This document shows, one piece after another, positions 33,987-42,468 of a DNA stretch of 64,000 bases (position 1 is its first letter; every line of letters begins with the position of its first letter). The notes under the pieces are model-generated. The model saw only the letters and a list, made by a program, of their open reading frames with translations. It ran no database searches and was not told where the DNA came from. This stretch comes from Spirosoma montaniterrae. Its GTDB lineage: Bacteria > Bacteroidota > Bacteroidia > Cytophagales > Spirosomataceae. The position numbers were made by a program, and so were the translations under genes. The stretch lies in the NCBI RefSeq assembly GCF_001988955.1, contig NZ_CP014263.1, positions 2,480,001-2,544,000 of the forward strand, read 5' to 3'.

Positions 33987-35246
33987 ATGATCAATACCAT
34001 CCGTGCCGAAGTGATTACCATCGGCGACGAAATTTTGTTCGGGCAAATCACCGACACCAACACCCAATGGATCAGCACCGAACTTACCAACATCGGCATC
34101 CGCACCGTTCGTAAATCGTCTGTCGGCGATCAGGCCGACGCCATTCTGGAGATTCTGCGGGAAGCCCACCAACGCGCAGACGTGATTATTCTTACCGGTG
34201 GACTCGGCCCCACCAAAGACGATATCACCAAGAAAACCCTCTGTACGTACTTCGGCGTAGAACTGGTTCGCAATGCCGATGCGCTGGCGTTGGTTACGAG
34301 CTTTTTTGAGAAACGAGGCCGCGAAATGACCGACCTCAACCGGGGTCAGGCCGACTTGCCCGCCAATGCCGTGTACATCCAGAACGACTGGGGCACAGCC
34401 CCCGGTATGTGGTTTGAACATAATCAGTGCGTATATGTTTCGCTGCCGGGTGTACCGTTCGAGATGAAACAGTTGATGACGAACCGGATTCTGCCCCGGC
34501 TGCGTCAACATTTTGAGACACCCGTTATCAAGCACAAAATGATTCGGACGGTCGGCATTGGCGAGTCGTTTCTGGCCGAGCGTATCGAAGCCTGGGAAGA
34601 TGCCCTGCCCGCGCATATCAAATTAGCCTACCTCCCCCACTTCGGACAGGTTCGTCTGCGCCTGACGGCCACTGGCACCGACGAATCGGCCCTCGACCGC
34701 GAACTGGCCGAACAGGTTGCCATAGTGATGCCGCTCATTGACAAACATGTTTTCGGCTTCGATAACGACGAATTAGAAACGGTGGTTGGGCAGTTGCTGA
34801 AAACAAAAAATCTAACGCTGGGCATTGCCGAAAGCTGTACGGGTGGCTACGTATCGAGCCGGATCACGAGCGTACCGGGATCGTCGGCTTATTTTCTGGG
34901 CAGCATCGTCAGCTATGCCAATGAGCTCAAGGTGAAGCAGTTGGGCGTGTCGCCCGATACGCTGGCACGGCACGGGGCGGTGAGCGAGGAAACGATCCGG
35001 CAAATGGCTGAGGGCGTCCGCCGAACGCTTGGCACCGACGTAGGCATTGCCACGAGCGGCATTGCCGGTCCCGACGGCGGCACCCCCGATAAGCCCGTTG
35101 GCACCATCTGGATTGCCGTAGCGACACCAGAGCGCATTGCTACGCGCCTGCTCAAACTCGGCCAGTACCGCGACCAGAATATTCAGATTACAACGACGTA
35201 TGTGCTGAATCTGCTGCGGGAGGTTTTGAAATGGAACACGGATTAA
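33987..35246 (+). CDS. cinA: CinA family protein (NMN deamidase / competence-damage inducible)
   Basis: 419 residues with both domains: N-terminal MoCF_biosynth/COG1058 ADP-ribose pyrophosphatase-like domain (AEVITIGDEILFGQITDTNTQWIS; ILTGGLGPTKDD; LPGVPFEM) and the C-terminal CinA NMN amidohydrolase domain (LGIAESCTGGYVSSRITSVPGSSAYFLGSIVSYAN; IATSGIAGPDGGTPDKPVGTIWIA). Involved in pyridine nucleotide salvage. ATG 33987 fits the family. Final residues KWNTD and the stop are encoded by the left half of the palindrome at 35229-35260. Confidence 0.93.
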   Translation: MINTIRAEVITIGDEILFGQITDTNTQWISTELTNIGIRTVRKSSVGDQADAILEILREAHQRADVIILTGGLGPTKDDITKKTLCTYFGVELVRNADALALVTSFFEKRGREMTDLNRGQADLPANAVYIQNDWGTAPGMWFEHNQCVYVSLPGVPFEMKQLMTNRILPRLRQHFETPVIKHKMIRTVGIGESFLAERIEAWEDALPAHIKLAYLPHFGQVRLRLTATGTDESALDRELAEQVAIVMPLIDKHVFGFDNDELETVVGQLLKTKNLTLGIAESCTGGYVSSRITSVPGSSAYFLGSIVSYANELKVKQLGVSPDTLARHGAVSEETIRQMAEGVRRTLGTDVGIATSGIAGPDGGTPDKPVGTIWIAVATPERIATRLLKLGQYRDQNIQITTTYVLNLLREVLKWNTD

Positions 35247-35260
35247 TCCGTGTTCCATTT
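35229..35260 (+). terminator. Palindromic AACACGGAT-family repeat acting as cinA terminator
   Basis: Perfect 32-bp palindrome with 16-bp arms AAATGGAACACGGATT and no spacer, followed by TTTT. It contains the cinA stop codon and is followed by a T-run, so it forms an intrinsic terminator. The words are those of the larger repeat at 17469-17578, so this looks like a repeat reduced to, or recruited as, a terminator. Confidence 0.8.
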
Positions 35261-35340
35261 TTTTCGCCATATTAGCGGTTTCTGATTCGTTCATATAACA
35301 AACTCAATCATCGGTTGGGCTTCTGCCTGGCCTTGTTTAC

Positions 35341-36984
35341 ATGAGAAGAAGAGACTTTCTACAGCTATCGGGCGCGGGGATTGGAGGGCTGATGCTCAGT
35401 TCGATACCCGTGCTGGGCAACCCCATTTCAGTTGAGCAGTTGCTGGAACCACGCGCCGATGCTGCCACAAAAAAAAGGCTGGCCGACATTGCCCTGAATG
35501 CGGCCCGCAGCAAAGGTGCCACCTACACCGACGTGCGTATTGGCCGTTATCTGCAACAGTATCTGTTTACGCGTGAGCAAAAAGTGCAAAACGTGGTCAA
35601 TGCCGAAAGTTACGGTGTAGGCATTCGGGTACTGGCAAATGGCACCTGGGGTTTTGCCGCTACCAGCACACTCACGCCCGATGGCATTGCCCGCTGCGCC
35701 GAAACCGCCGTTGCCATTGCCAAAGCCAACGCCCGGCTCCAAACCGAACCCGTACAACTGGCTCCGCAAAAGGGCGTAGGCGAGGTGACGTGGAAAACGC
35801 CGATCCAGAAAAACGCATTCGAGATTCCGGTTGGGCAGAAAATTGATCTGCTCATGAAGGTCAACAAAGCGGCTATGGACAACGGCGCGGCCTTCGTGAC
35901 CTCGAACCTGTTCTTTGTGAACGAACAGAAATACTTAGCCTCGTCCGATGGTTCGTACATCGATCAGGACATTCACCGGGTGTGGCCTACGTTCACGGCG
36001 TCGGCGGTTGACCGGACTACGGGCAAGTTCAAAACCCGCGACGCGCTGTCGTCACCGATGGGTATGGGCTACGAGTACCTCGACGGGCTGGCATCGGAGA
36101 AGATTCAGGCACCGGGTGGCTTAGTGGGCTACCGCAACGCCTACGACATGGTCGAAGATGCGACGCTGGCGGCTAAGCAGGTAAAACAAAAACTTACGGC
36201 CAAAAGCGTTCAGCCTGGCAAATACGACCTTGTGCTGGACCCCAACCACCTCGGCCTGACTATCCACGAATCAGTCGGCCACCCGCTCGAACTCGACCGG
36301 GTGCTGGGTTACGAAGCCAACTACGCTGGCACCAGTTTCGCCACCCTCGACAAGTGGAAAGCCAAAAACTTCAACTACGGCAGCAAGTTGGTCAATATCG
36401 TGGCCGACAAAACCCAGCCTTACACGCTCGGCACAGTCGGTTATGATGATGAGGGTGTTCCGGCCAAACAGTGGGATTTGATTAAAGATGGCGTTTTGGT
36501 GAATTACCAGGCCATTCGCGATCAGGTACACATCATTGGCGAAAAAGAGTCGCAGGGCTGCTGCTACGCCGACAACTGGAGTTCGGTGCAGTTTCAGCGG
36601 ATGCCGAATGTGTCATTAAAAGCAGGCACCGAAAAACGCTCGGTCTTCGACATGATTAAAGGCGTTGAAAAAGGCATCTACATCATTGGGCGAGGCTCAT
36701 ATTCCATCGATCAGCAGCGGTATAATTTCCAGTTTGGCGGTCAGTTGTTCTACGAAATCAAAAACGGCGAACTCGTCGGGATGCTCGACGACGTGGCCTA
36801 CCAGTCGAACACGCAGGAATTCTGGAACTCGTGCGCTCAGCTTTGCGATCAGGACGATTACCGCACATTCGGCTCGTTTTTCGATGGCAAAGGCCAGCCT
36901 GCTCAGGTCAGTGCCGTGTCGCACGGTTCGCCCACCACACGCTTCAACGGCGTCAATGTGATTAATACCGGACGGAAGATATGA
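35341..36984 (+). CDS. TldD-type metalloprotease, exported paralogue 1
   Basis: 547-residue TldD/PmbA-family zinc protease subunit. The N-terminus MRRRDFLQLSGAG looks like a twin-arginine signal, so export is likely, unlike the cytosolic E. coli TldD. The zinc motif HExxxH is seen in LTIHESVGHPLELDRVLG, and the C-terminal SQGCCYADNWSSVQF, IIGRGSYSIDQQRYNFQFGGQLFYEIKNG segments are typical. Probably forms a heterodimeric peptidase with the next gene. A close paralogue is encoded at 38914-40554. Confidence 0.88.
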   Translation: MRRRDFLQLSGAGIGGLMLSSIPVLGNPISVEQLLEPRADAATKKRLADIALNAARSKGATYTDVRIGRYLQQYLFTREQKVQNVVNAESYGVGIRVLANGTWGFAATSTLTPDGIARCAETAVAIAKANARLQTEPVQLAPQKGVGEVTWKTPIQKNAFEIPVGQKIDLLMKVNKAAMDNGAAFVTSNLFFVNEQKYLASSDGSYIDQDIHRVWPTFTASAVDRTTGKFKTRDALSSPMGMGYEYLDGLASEKIQAPGGLVGYRNAYDMVEDATLAAKQVKQKLTAKSVQPGKYDLVLDPNHLGLTIHESVGHPLELDRVLGYEANYAGTSFATLDKWKAKNFNYGSKLVNIVADKTQPYTLGTVGYDDEGVPAKQWDLIKDGVLVNYQAIRDQVHIIGEKESQGCCYADNWSSVQFQRMPNVSLKAGTEKRSVFDMIKGVEKGIYIIGRGSYSIDQQRYNFQFGGQLFYEIKNGELVGMLDDVAYQSNTQEFWNSCAQLCDQDDYRTFGSFFDGKGQPAQVSAVSHGSPTTRFNGVNVINTGRKI

Positions 36985-36987
36985 GCT

Positions 36988-37080
36988 ATTACACAGAGAT
37001 TCACAGAGGGAGGAGAGATACACGGAGTTAAAAAATATCTCTCTGTGAATCTCCCTTCCCTCTGTGAATCTCTGTGTTAC
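36988..37080. repeat. CACAGAG-family hairpin, copy 1
   Basis: Outer arms 36991-37011 and 37057-37077 pair perfectly over 21 bp (ACACAGAGATTCACAGAGGGA); inner parts pair imperfectly. It lies between tldD1 and tldE1. Words of the form ACAGAGATnCACAGAG define the family, whose seven members occur between 36.9 and 46.5 kb. Confidence 0.9.
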
Positions 37081-37093
37081 AACAAAAAAAATC

Positions 37094-38449
37094 ATGCTAA
37101 CCAAAGAAGAAGCCAAACGCATTATTGATAAAGTGCTGGCCTACGCCAAAGCCGACGAAACGGCGGTGTCGCTGACGGGCGGGCGCACGGGCAACATCCG
37201 CTACGCCCGCAACGCCGTATCGACCTCCGGCGAATCAGAAAACATGAGTCTGGCCGTAACATCGGTGTTCGGCAAACGGTCGGGGTCGGCCACCATCAAC
37301 GAGTTCGATGATGCGTCGCTCGAAAAGACCGTGCGTCGGGCCGAGGAAATTGCCCGGCTGGCCCCCGAAAATTCTGAATACATGCCGATGCTGGGGCCAC
37401 AGACGTACTTAGACACCAAAACGTATGCCGAAAGTACGGCCAAAATCGCCCCTGAATACCGCGCCAAAGCCGCTTTCGACAGCATTATGCCGTGCCGTGA
37501 GAAAAACCTGACCGCAGCGGGCTACATGGAAGATACCGCCGGTTTCACGGCCATCGGCAATAGTAAAGGGCTGTTTGGCTATAACCGGGAAACGAGCGTC
37601 GAATTCTCCGTGACGGTTCGCACCGACGACGGTTTAGGCTCCGGCTATGCCACCCGCGACGTGACCGACGTTAGCCTGCTCAACACCAAAAGCGCGACCG
37701 AAGTAGCCATGCAGAAAGCACGGGCGTCATCGGCTGCGCGGGCACTGGAGCCGGGCAAATACACCGTCATTCTCGAACCGGCGGCTTTGGTCTCGAACAC
37801 CGATGCGTCGCTGCTGGCGGCTATGATGGGGTCGATGGACGCCCGCAACGCCGACGAAGGTCGCTCGTTTCTGAGCAAGAAGGGCGGTGGCACCCGGCTC
37901 GGCGAGAAGCTGTTCGATGAGCGCGTAACTATCTATTCTGACCCAACCAACGCGCTGATTCCGAGTGCGCCGTTTGGGGGCGGAGGTGGTCGTTTTGGCG
38001 GGGGCGGTTCTGACGGTCGCCCGCAGGAAAAGATTACGTGGATTGAGAAAGGCGTGGTCAAAAACCTGTACTATTCGCGCTATTGGGCCGATAAGAAAGG
38101 CGTTCGGGCGGTTCCGGCTCCGGCGAGTTTTATCATGGAGGGCGGTACGCAGTCGTTGGCTGAGTTGATTAAAAGCACCGACAAGGGTATTTTAGTAACG
38201 CGGTTCTGGTACATCCGCCCCGTTGACCCGCAAACGCTGCTCTATACCGGTCTCACCCGCGACGGCACGTTTTACATTGAAAACGGGCAGATCAAATTTC
38301 CGGTCAAGAACTTCCGGTTTAACGAAAGCCCGGTTATTATGCTGAATAATCTGGAGGCTATGGGTCGCCCTGAGCGCATCGGGGGTAATTTGGTGCCGCC
38401 ATTGAAAATTCGTGACTTTACGTTTACGTCGCTGTCTGATGCTGTGTAA
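37094..38449 (+). CDS. TldE/PmbA-type protein, paralogue 1
   Basis: 451-residue partner of TldD: TldD/PmbA fold without the HExxxH motif, as expected of the non-catalytic or regulatory TldE subunit. Seen: GNIRYARNAVSTSGESENMSLAV, EPGKYTVILEPAA, NADEGRSFLSKKGGGTRLGEKLFDERVTIYSDP, GLTRDGTFYIENGQIKFPVKNFRFNESPV. A Gly-rich loop (GGGGGRFGGGG) interrupts the middle. ATG 37094 is preferred; the in-frame ATG at 37064 lies in the preceding repeat. No signal peptide, in contrast to its TldD partner. Confidence 0.87.
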   Translation: MLTKEEAKRIIDKVLAYAKADETAVSLTGGRTGNIRYARNAVSTSGESENMSLAVTSVFGKRSGSATINEFDDASLEKTVRRAEEIARLAPENSEYMPMLGPQTYLDTKTYAESTAKIAPEYRAKAAFDSIMPCREKNLTAAGYMEDTAGFTAIGNSKGLFGYNRETSVEFSVTVRTDDGLGSGYATRDVTDVSLLNTKSATEVAMQKARASSAARALEPGKYTVILEPAALVSNTDASLLAAMMGSMDARNADEGRSFLSKKGGGTRLGEKLFDERVTIYSDPTNALIPSAPFGGGGGRFGGGGSDGRPQEKITWIEKGVVKNLYYSRYWADKKGVRAVPAPASFIMEGGTQSLAELIKSTDKGILVTRFWYIRPVDPQTLLYTGLTRDGTFYIENGQIKFPVKNFRFNESPVIMLNNLEAMGRPERIGGNLVPPLKIRDFTFTSLSDAV

Positions 38450-38454
38450 ACTTA

Positions 38455-38900
38455 TTACACAGAGATGCACAAAGAAAAGGAGAGATACGCAGAGAGTAAT
38501 TTGACAGCTATTATCATTGGCAGAGCCATTGAGGTTCACAGGGCATTAGGGCCGGGACTGCTGGAATCAGCTTATCGTGACTGTTTAGCGTATGAACTCC
38601 AACTGGCAGGATTATATGTAGAACGCGAGAAAGCCCTGCCAATCGTTTACAAAGAAGTTCGGCTGGAACACGGCTACCGGCTTGATCTGCTCGTTGAAGG
38701 TGAGTTGGTAGTCGAGTTAAAGACAGTAGAAACGCTGACAGATGTTCATGCGGCCCAACTATTGACCTACCTGCGACTGGGACAGTTTCCGCTTGGTTTG
38801 CTCATCAACTTCCAGGTAAAAATGCTCCGCGATGGCATCAAACGCTTTTCTAATTTTTCTCTCCGAGAACCTCAATAAACCTCTGTGAATCTCTGTGTAA
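38455..38900 (+). mobile_element. Split CACAGAG-family repeat carrying a GxxExxY gene
   Basis: Left arm 38455-38474 and right arm 38881-38900 are complementary at 18 of 20 positions and have the family words (TTACACAGAGAT, CTCTGTGTAA). Instead of a short loop they enclose the GxxExxY gene, whose ATG lies in the left arm region and whose stop precedes the right arm by two bases. The other family copies in the window are the same arms with loops of tens of bases. This looks like the full-length form of the element (inference). Confidence 0.65.
38465..38878 (+). CDS. GxxExxY family PD-(D/E)XK nuclease-like protein
   Basis: 137 residues. The family-naming motif is seen in GPGLLESAYRDCL, after IIIGRAIEVHRAL; a nuclease-like core follows: RLDLLVEGELVVELKTVE, with the D...ExK acidic/lysine pattern of PD-(D/E)XK enzymes, and LLTYLRLGQFPLGLLINF. 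The function of GxxExxY proteins is not established. The first codons (MHKEKERYAES) and the end (SLREPQ) are encoded by repeat arms of the CACAGAG family. It sits between two tldD/tldE pairs on the same strand. Confidence 0.85.
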   Translation: MHKEKERYAESNLTAIIIGRAIEVHRALGPGLLESAYRDCLAYELQLAGLYVEREKALPIVYKEVRLEHGYRLDLLVEGELVVELKTVETLTDVHAAQLLTYLRLGQFPLGLLINFQVKMLRDGIKRFSNFSLREPQ

Positions 38901-38913
38901 CAACTTTAACTCT

Positions 38914-40554
38914 ATGAACCGCCGAGACTTTAATCAACTCCTTAGCATGGGCACCGCCGGGCTGCTGCTCCCATCGCTGCCTGCCTTTTCCAGACCCGTT
39001 GCGCCCGAAGCACTGCTCGAAACGGGCGTCGATATAGCCATCAAAAAACGCCTTGCCGATGCGGGCCTGAATGCAGCCAAAAGCCGGGGGGCAACCTATA
39101 CCGACGTCCGTATTGGCCGCTACCTCAACCAGTTTGTTGTTACCCGCGAAGACAAGGTGCAGAACATTGTCAACACCGAATCGTATGGTGTGGGCGTTCG
39201 GGTAATTGCCGATGGCTGCTGGGGCTTTGCCGCCGTAGTCGATGCCAAAAACGAAGCCGACGTAGCTAAAGCCGCCGATAAGGCCGTAGCCATTGCCAAA
39301 GCCAACGCCAAACTTATGAAAGAGCCGGTACAACTGGCTCCGCAAAAAGGCTTTGGCGACGTGTCGTGGAAGGCCCCTATTCAGAAAAACGCATTTGAGG
39401 TGCCCATCAAAGAAAAGGTCGATTTGTTGATGAGCGTCAACAGCGCGGCCTTGAAAAACGGTGCCAACTACATCAACTCGATTCTGTTCATGGTCAACGA
39501 GCAGAAATACATCGCCACCAGCGATGGCACGTATGCCGACCAGGACATTCACCGGATGTGGCCCCTCTTCAATGTTACGGCCATCGACCCAAAAACGGGC
39601 AAATTTGAAACGCGACAGGCTCTGAGCGCACCAATGGGCATGGGCTACGAATACCTGCAAGCCAACCCCACCGACAAAGTTACGGGCGTTACAACCCGCT
39701 ACAACCGGGGCTACGACATGCTCGAAGACGCCATTGCAGCCGCCAAACAGGCCCGCACCAAACATTCGGCCAAGTCGGTCGAAGCGGGTAAGTATGATTT
39801 GGTACTCGACCCCAGTCACCTCTGGCTCACCATTCACGAATCGGTCGGCCACCCGCTCGAACTCGACCGGGTGCTGGGCTACGAAGCCAACTTTGCCGGC
39901 ACCAGTTTCGCTACGCTCGACAAGTGGCAAACCAAAAATTTCAACTACGGCAGTAAGCTCGTAAATCTCTTCGCCGACAAAACGCAGGTTGGTTCGCTGG
40001 GGGCCGTGGGCTACGACGACGAGGGCGTGAAATGCAAGCAATGGGATCTGGTGAAAGACGGAACGCTGGTGAACTACCAGGCCATCCGCGATCAGGTACA
40101 CATCATTGGCGAGAACGAATCGCAGGGCTGCTGCTACGCCGATAACTGGAGTTCGGTCCAGTTCCAGCGCATGGCAAACGTGTCGCTGGCGGCTGGCAAA
40201 ACGCCCCTCAGCGTACAGCAGATGATTAAAGACGTGCAAAAAGGCATCTACATCATCGGCGACGGTTCGTTCAGCATCGATCAGCAGCGGTACAATTTCC
40301 AGTTTGGCGGACAGTTGTTTTACGAAATCAAAAACGGCGAAATCGTCGGGATGCTCAAAGACGTAGCCTACCAGTCGAACACGCAGGAATTCTGGAACTC
40401 GTGCGTTGCCATCTGCGACGAAAAAGACTACCGGCTCGGCGGCAGTTTCTTCGATGGAAAGGGCCAGCCCGCCCAATCGAGCGCGGTCTCGCACGGCTCC
40501 AGTACGACCCGGTTCAATGGGGTAAATGTGATCAATACAGCGAGAAAGATTTGA
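38914..40554 (+). CDS. TldD-type metalloprotease, exported paralogue 2
   Basis: 546 residues, strongly similar along its whole length to the protein at 35341-36984. The N-terminus MNRRDFNQLLSMGTAGLLLPSL is again a Tat-like signal; HESVGHPLELDRVLGYEANFAGTS carries the HExxxH zinc site. Differences are mostly surface changes (for example the mid segment after YEYL and the C-terminal CVAICDEKDYRLGGS). Arose by tandem duplication of a tldD-tldE pair. Confidence 0.88.
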   Translation: MNRRDFNQLLSMGTAGLLLPSLPAFSRPVAPEALLETGVDIAIKKRLADAGLNAAKSRGATYTDVRIGRYLNQFVVTREDKVQNIVNTESYGVGVRVIADGCWGFAAVVDAKNEADVAKAADKAVAIAKANAKLMKEPVQLAPQKGFGDVSWKAPIQKNAFEVPIKEKVDLLMSVNSAALKNGANYINSILFMVNEQKYIATSDGTYADQDIHRMWPLFNVTAIDPKTGKFETRQALSAPMGMGYEYLQANPTDKVTGVTTRYNRGYDMLEDAIAAAKQARTKHSAKSVEAGKYDLVLDPSHLWLTIHESVGHPLELDRVLGYEANFAGTSFATLDKWQTKNFNYGSKLVNLFADKTQVGSLGAVGYDDEGVKCKQWDLVKDGTLVNYQAIRDQVHIIGENESQGCCYADNWSSVQFQRMANVSLAAGKTPLSVQQMIKDVQKGIYIIGDGSFSIDQQRYNFQFGGQLFYEIKNGEIVGMLKDVAYQSNTQEFWNSCVAICDEKDYRLGGSFFDGKGQPAQSSAVSHGSSTTRFNGVNVINTARKI

Positions 40555-40564
40555 TTTTAAGAGC

Positions 40565-40653
40565 GTTGTTACACAGAGATACACGGAGAAGAAAGAGATT
40601 CACAGAGGTCTCTACGCATCTCTTCTTAGCTCTGTGAATCTCTGCGTAACAAC
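40565..40653. repeat. CACAGAG-family hairpin, copy 3
   Basis: Outer ends GTTGTTACACAGAGAT (from 40564) and ATCTCTGCGTAACAAC (to 40653) pair with one mismatch; the inner arms contain GAAGAAAGAGATTCACAGAG and its imperfect complement. Located between tldD2 and tldE2, the same relative position as copy 1 between tldD1 and tldE1. Confidence 0.85.
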
Positions 40654-40665
40654 TCCTGACTATCT

Positions 40666-42003
40666 ATGGCAACTATATTCACTGAAGCAGAAGCCAAAGC
40701 CCTGCTTACCAAAGTGCTCAGCTACTCGAAAGCCGACGAGTGCGAAGCCAACCTATTGGGCGAGGAGCGCGGCAACATCCGCTACGCCCGCAACGACGTG
40801 AGCACGAGCGGAGAAATCGTTAACAAAAACCTCGTGGTGCAGTCGGCATTTGGCAAAAAAGTTGGTACGGCTACGATTGACGAGTTTGACGATGCCTCGC
40901 TTGAGAAGGTAGTGCGTCGGTCGGAAGAGCTGGCCCGGCTGGCTCCCGAAAACCCCGAACACGTGGGCGTTCTGGGGCCGCAGACGTACCTGAAAAGTGT
41001 AGGCTTTTTCGACAGCACGGCCAACCTTTCGCCCGACGCCCGCGCCGAAGCGGTTCAAAAAAGCCTGCAACTAACCCGCGACGCCAAATTAGTTGCTGCC
41101 GGGTTTATGGAAGACCGGCGCGGCTATTCGGCCATGATGAACTCGAAAGGGTTGTTTGCCTATTATCCCAGCACGAACGTCAATTTCTCGCTGACCGTCC
41201 GCACCGACGACGGCAAGGGGTCGGGCTACGTGGCGCGGGGCTACAGCGACGTTTCTAAACTCGACACCGCAGCCGCTACGAACATCGCCATTCAGAAAGC
41301 ACGCGGCTCAGCCGATGCGCGGGCGTTGGAACCGGGCAAATACACCGTCATTCTGGAACCGACCGCAGCCGCCGTTCTGCTCGAAAACATTTTCTTCAAC
41401 ATGGACGCCCGCTCTGCCGACGAGGGCCGGTCGTATTTCAGCAAGAAAGGTGGATTAAGCCGGATGGGCGATAAGATTGTGGACGAGCGCGTAACCATTT
41501 ATTCCGACCCCACCAACATCGACCTGCCCGCGTCGCCGTGGTCGGGCGATGGCCGGGCGCAGGAGAAAACGATGTGGATTGAAAAGGGCGTGGTAAAAAA
41601 CCTGTCGTACTCGCGGTTCTGGGCGCAGAAAAAGGGCAAAAAAGCCCTCCCCAGCCCCAATAACGTGATTATGGCCGGTGGTACAGCTTCGCTCGATGAG
41701 ATGATTCGAAGTACGCAACGCGGTATTTTGGTCACGAAACTCTGGTACATACGCGAGGTTGATCCGCAGACGATTCTGCTCACGGGCCTCACCCGCGACG
41801 GTACGTTTTACATCGAAAACGGAAAAATCAAACATCCGGTCAAGAATTTCCGGTTCAACGAAAGCCCGATTATCATGCTCAACAACCTCGAAGCGTTGGG
41901 CAAGCCGGAGCGCGTAGTCAGCACCGAATCGGACCAGAACTATTTGATTCCGCCGATGAAAATCCGGGAGTTTACGTTCACGAGCTTGTCGGATGCGGTG
42001 TGA
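40666..42003 (+). CDS. TldE/PmbA-type protein, paralogue 2
   Basis: 445 residues, the second TldE-like protein; starts MATIFTEAEAKALLTKVLSYSKADECEANL. It shares GNIRYARNDVSTSGE, EPGKYTVILEPTA, SADEGRSYFSKKGG and the C-terminal GLTRDGTFYIENGKIKHPVKNFRFNESPIIMLNNLEALG with paralogue 1, and lacks the HExxxH. The Gly-rich loop of paralogue 1 is absent. Pairs with tldD2 upstream. Confidence 0.87.
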   Translation: MATIFTEAEAKALLTKVLSYSKADECEANLLGEERGNIRYARNDVSTSGEIVNKNLVVQSAFGKKVGTATIDEFDDASLEKVVRRSEELARLAPENPEHVGVLGPQTYLKSVGFFDSTANLSPDARAEAVQKSLQLTRDAKLVAAGFMEDRRGYSAMMNSKGLFAYYPSTNVNFSLTVRTDDGKGSGYVARGYSDVSKLDTAAATNIAIQKARGSADARALEPGKYTVILEPTAAAVLLENIFFNMDARSADEGRSYFSKKGGLSRMGDKIVDERVTIYSDPTNIDLPASPWSGDGRAQEKTMWIEKGVVKNLSYSRFWAQKKGKKALPSPNNVIMAGGTASLDEMIRSTQRGILVTKLWYIREVDPQTILLTGLTRDGTFYIENGKIKHPVKNFRFNESPIIMLNNLEALGKPERVVSTESDQNYLIPPMKIREFTFTSLSDAV

Positions 42004-42011
42004 GGTTTTGG

Positions 42012-42096
42012 GGATACAGAGATGTTTTTGGGACACAGAGATGCACCAAGAAGCACGGAGATACACGGAGGGTTTTGTGTATCTCCGTGTTACGTC
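42012..42096. repeat. CACAGAG-family hairpin, copy 4 (degenerate)
   Basis: Words ATACAGAGATG, ACACAGAGATGCACC and CACGGAGATACACGGAG on the left face GTGTATCTCCGTGTTAC on the right; the best stem is 13 bp (CACGGAGATACAC). The arms are unequal in length, so this copy looks decayed or partly deleted. It precedes an Uma2 gene fragment. Confidence 0.75.
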
Positions 42097-42109
42097 GAGT
42101 TAGTTCCCC

Positions 42110-42181
42110 GTGCTCTCGACTCGCGTTAACGAACTGCTCGAAGCCCCACGACGCTAAACTCGTCATCGAGCGGGCGCAGGC
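42110..42181 (+). pseudogene. 5' fragment of an Uma2-family gene
   Basis: About 72 bp closely matching the start of the Uma2 gene at 42469 (both read CTCTCGAC.CGCGT, CTGCTCGAAGCCCC and AAACTCGTCATCGAGCGGGC). One extra base in GCCCCACGACGC shifts the frame to a stop. Similarity ends after GCGCAGGC. It is a remnant of a second Uma2 copy, separated from the intact one by a small gene. Confidence 0.8.
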
Positions 42182-42232
42182 AAACGCAAACCAGTCCAGT
42201 TCCGTTATTGAGTTGAGTCAATCAATCACATT

Positions 42233-42460
42233 ATGAACACATTAACCATCGACCAGATAAAAGCACAATACCCGGATGAATGGGTACTGGTGGGCAATCC
42301 GAGTTTGTCGGGGGCTACGGTTTTGGGCGGCATTGTCATCGACCACAGCAAAGACAAACGGGAGATTGCATACCGCCAGCCTAACTGGCGGGCGCAGTTT
42401 CAGTCTGCCATCACCGTATTCACGGGCGATAAACCCAAAAACCGTAAGTTCTGGCTTTGA
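42233..42460 (+). CDS. Small conserved hypothetical protein
   Basis: 75 residues: MNTLTIDQIKAQYPDEWVLV then GNPSLSGATVLGGIVIDHSKDKREIAY and FTGDKPKNRKFWL. A compact alpha/beta-looking protein with no recognised domain or signal. Eight bases upstream of the Uma2 start, so the two are probably co-transcribed. Flanked by the Uma2 fragment and the Uma2 gene. Real coding is supported by the clean start, even amino-acid composition and spacing. Confidence 0.65.
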   Translation: MNTLTIDQIKAQYPDEWVLVGNPSLSGATVLGGIVIDHSKDKREIAYRQPNWRAQFQSAITVFTGDKPKNRKFWL

Positions 42461-42468
42461 CAAATCCA

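Noticed and set aside
38872..40584. 570-codon minus-strand open frame
   Set aside because: It is the antisense of tldD2, whose sense frame has clear family motifs; the long shadow is due to high-GC codon bias.
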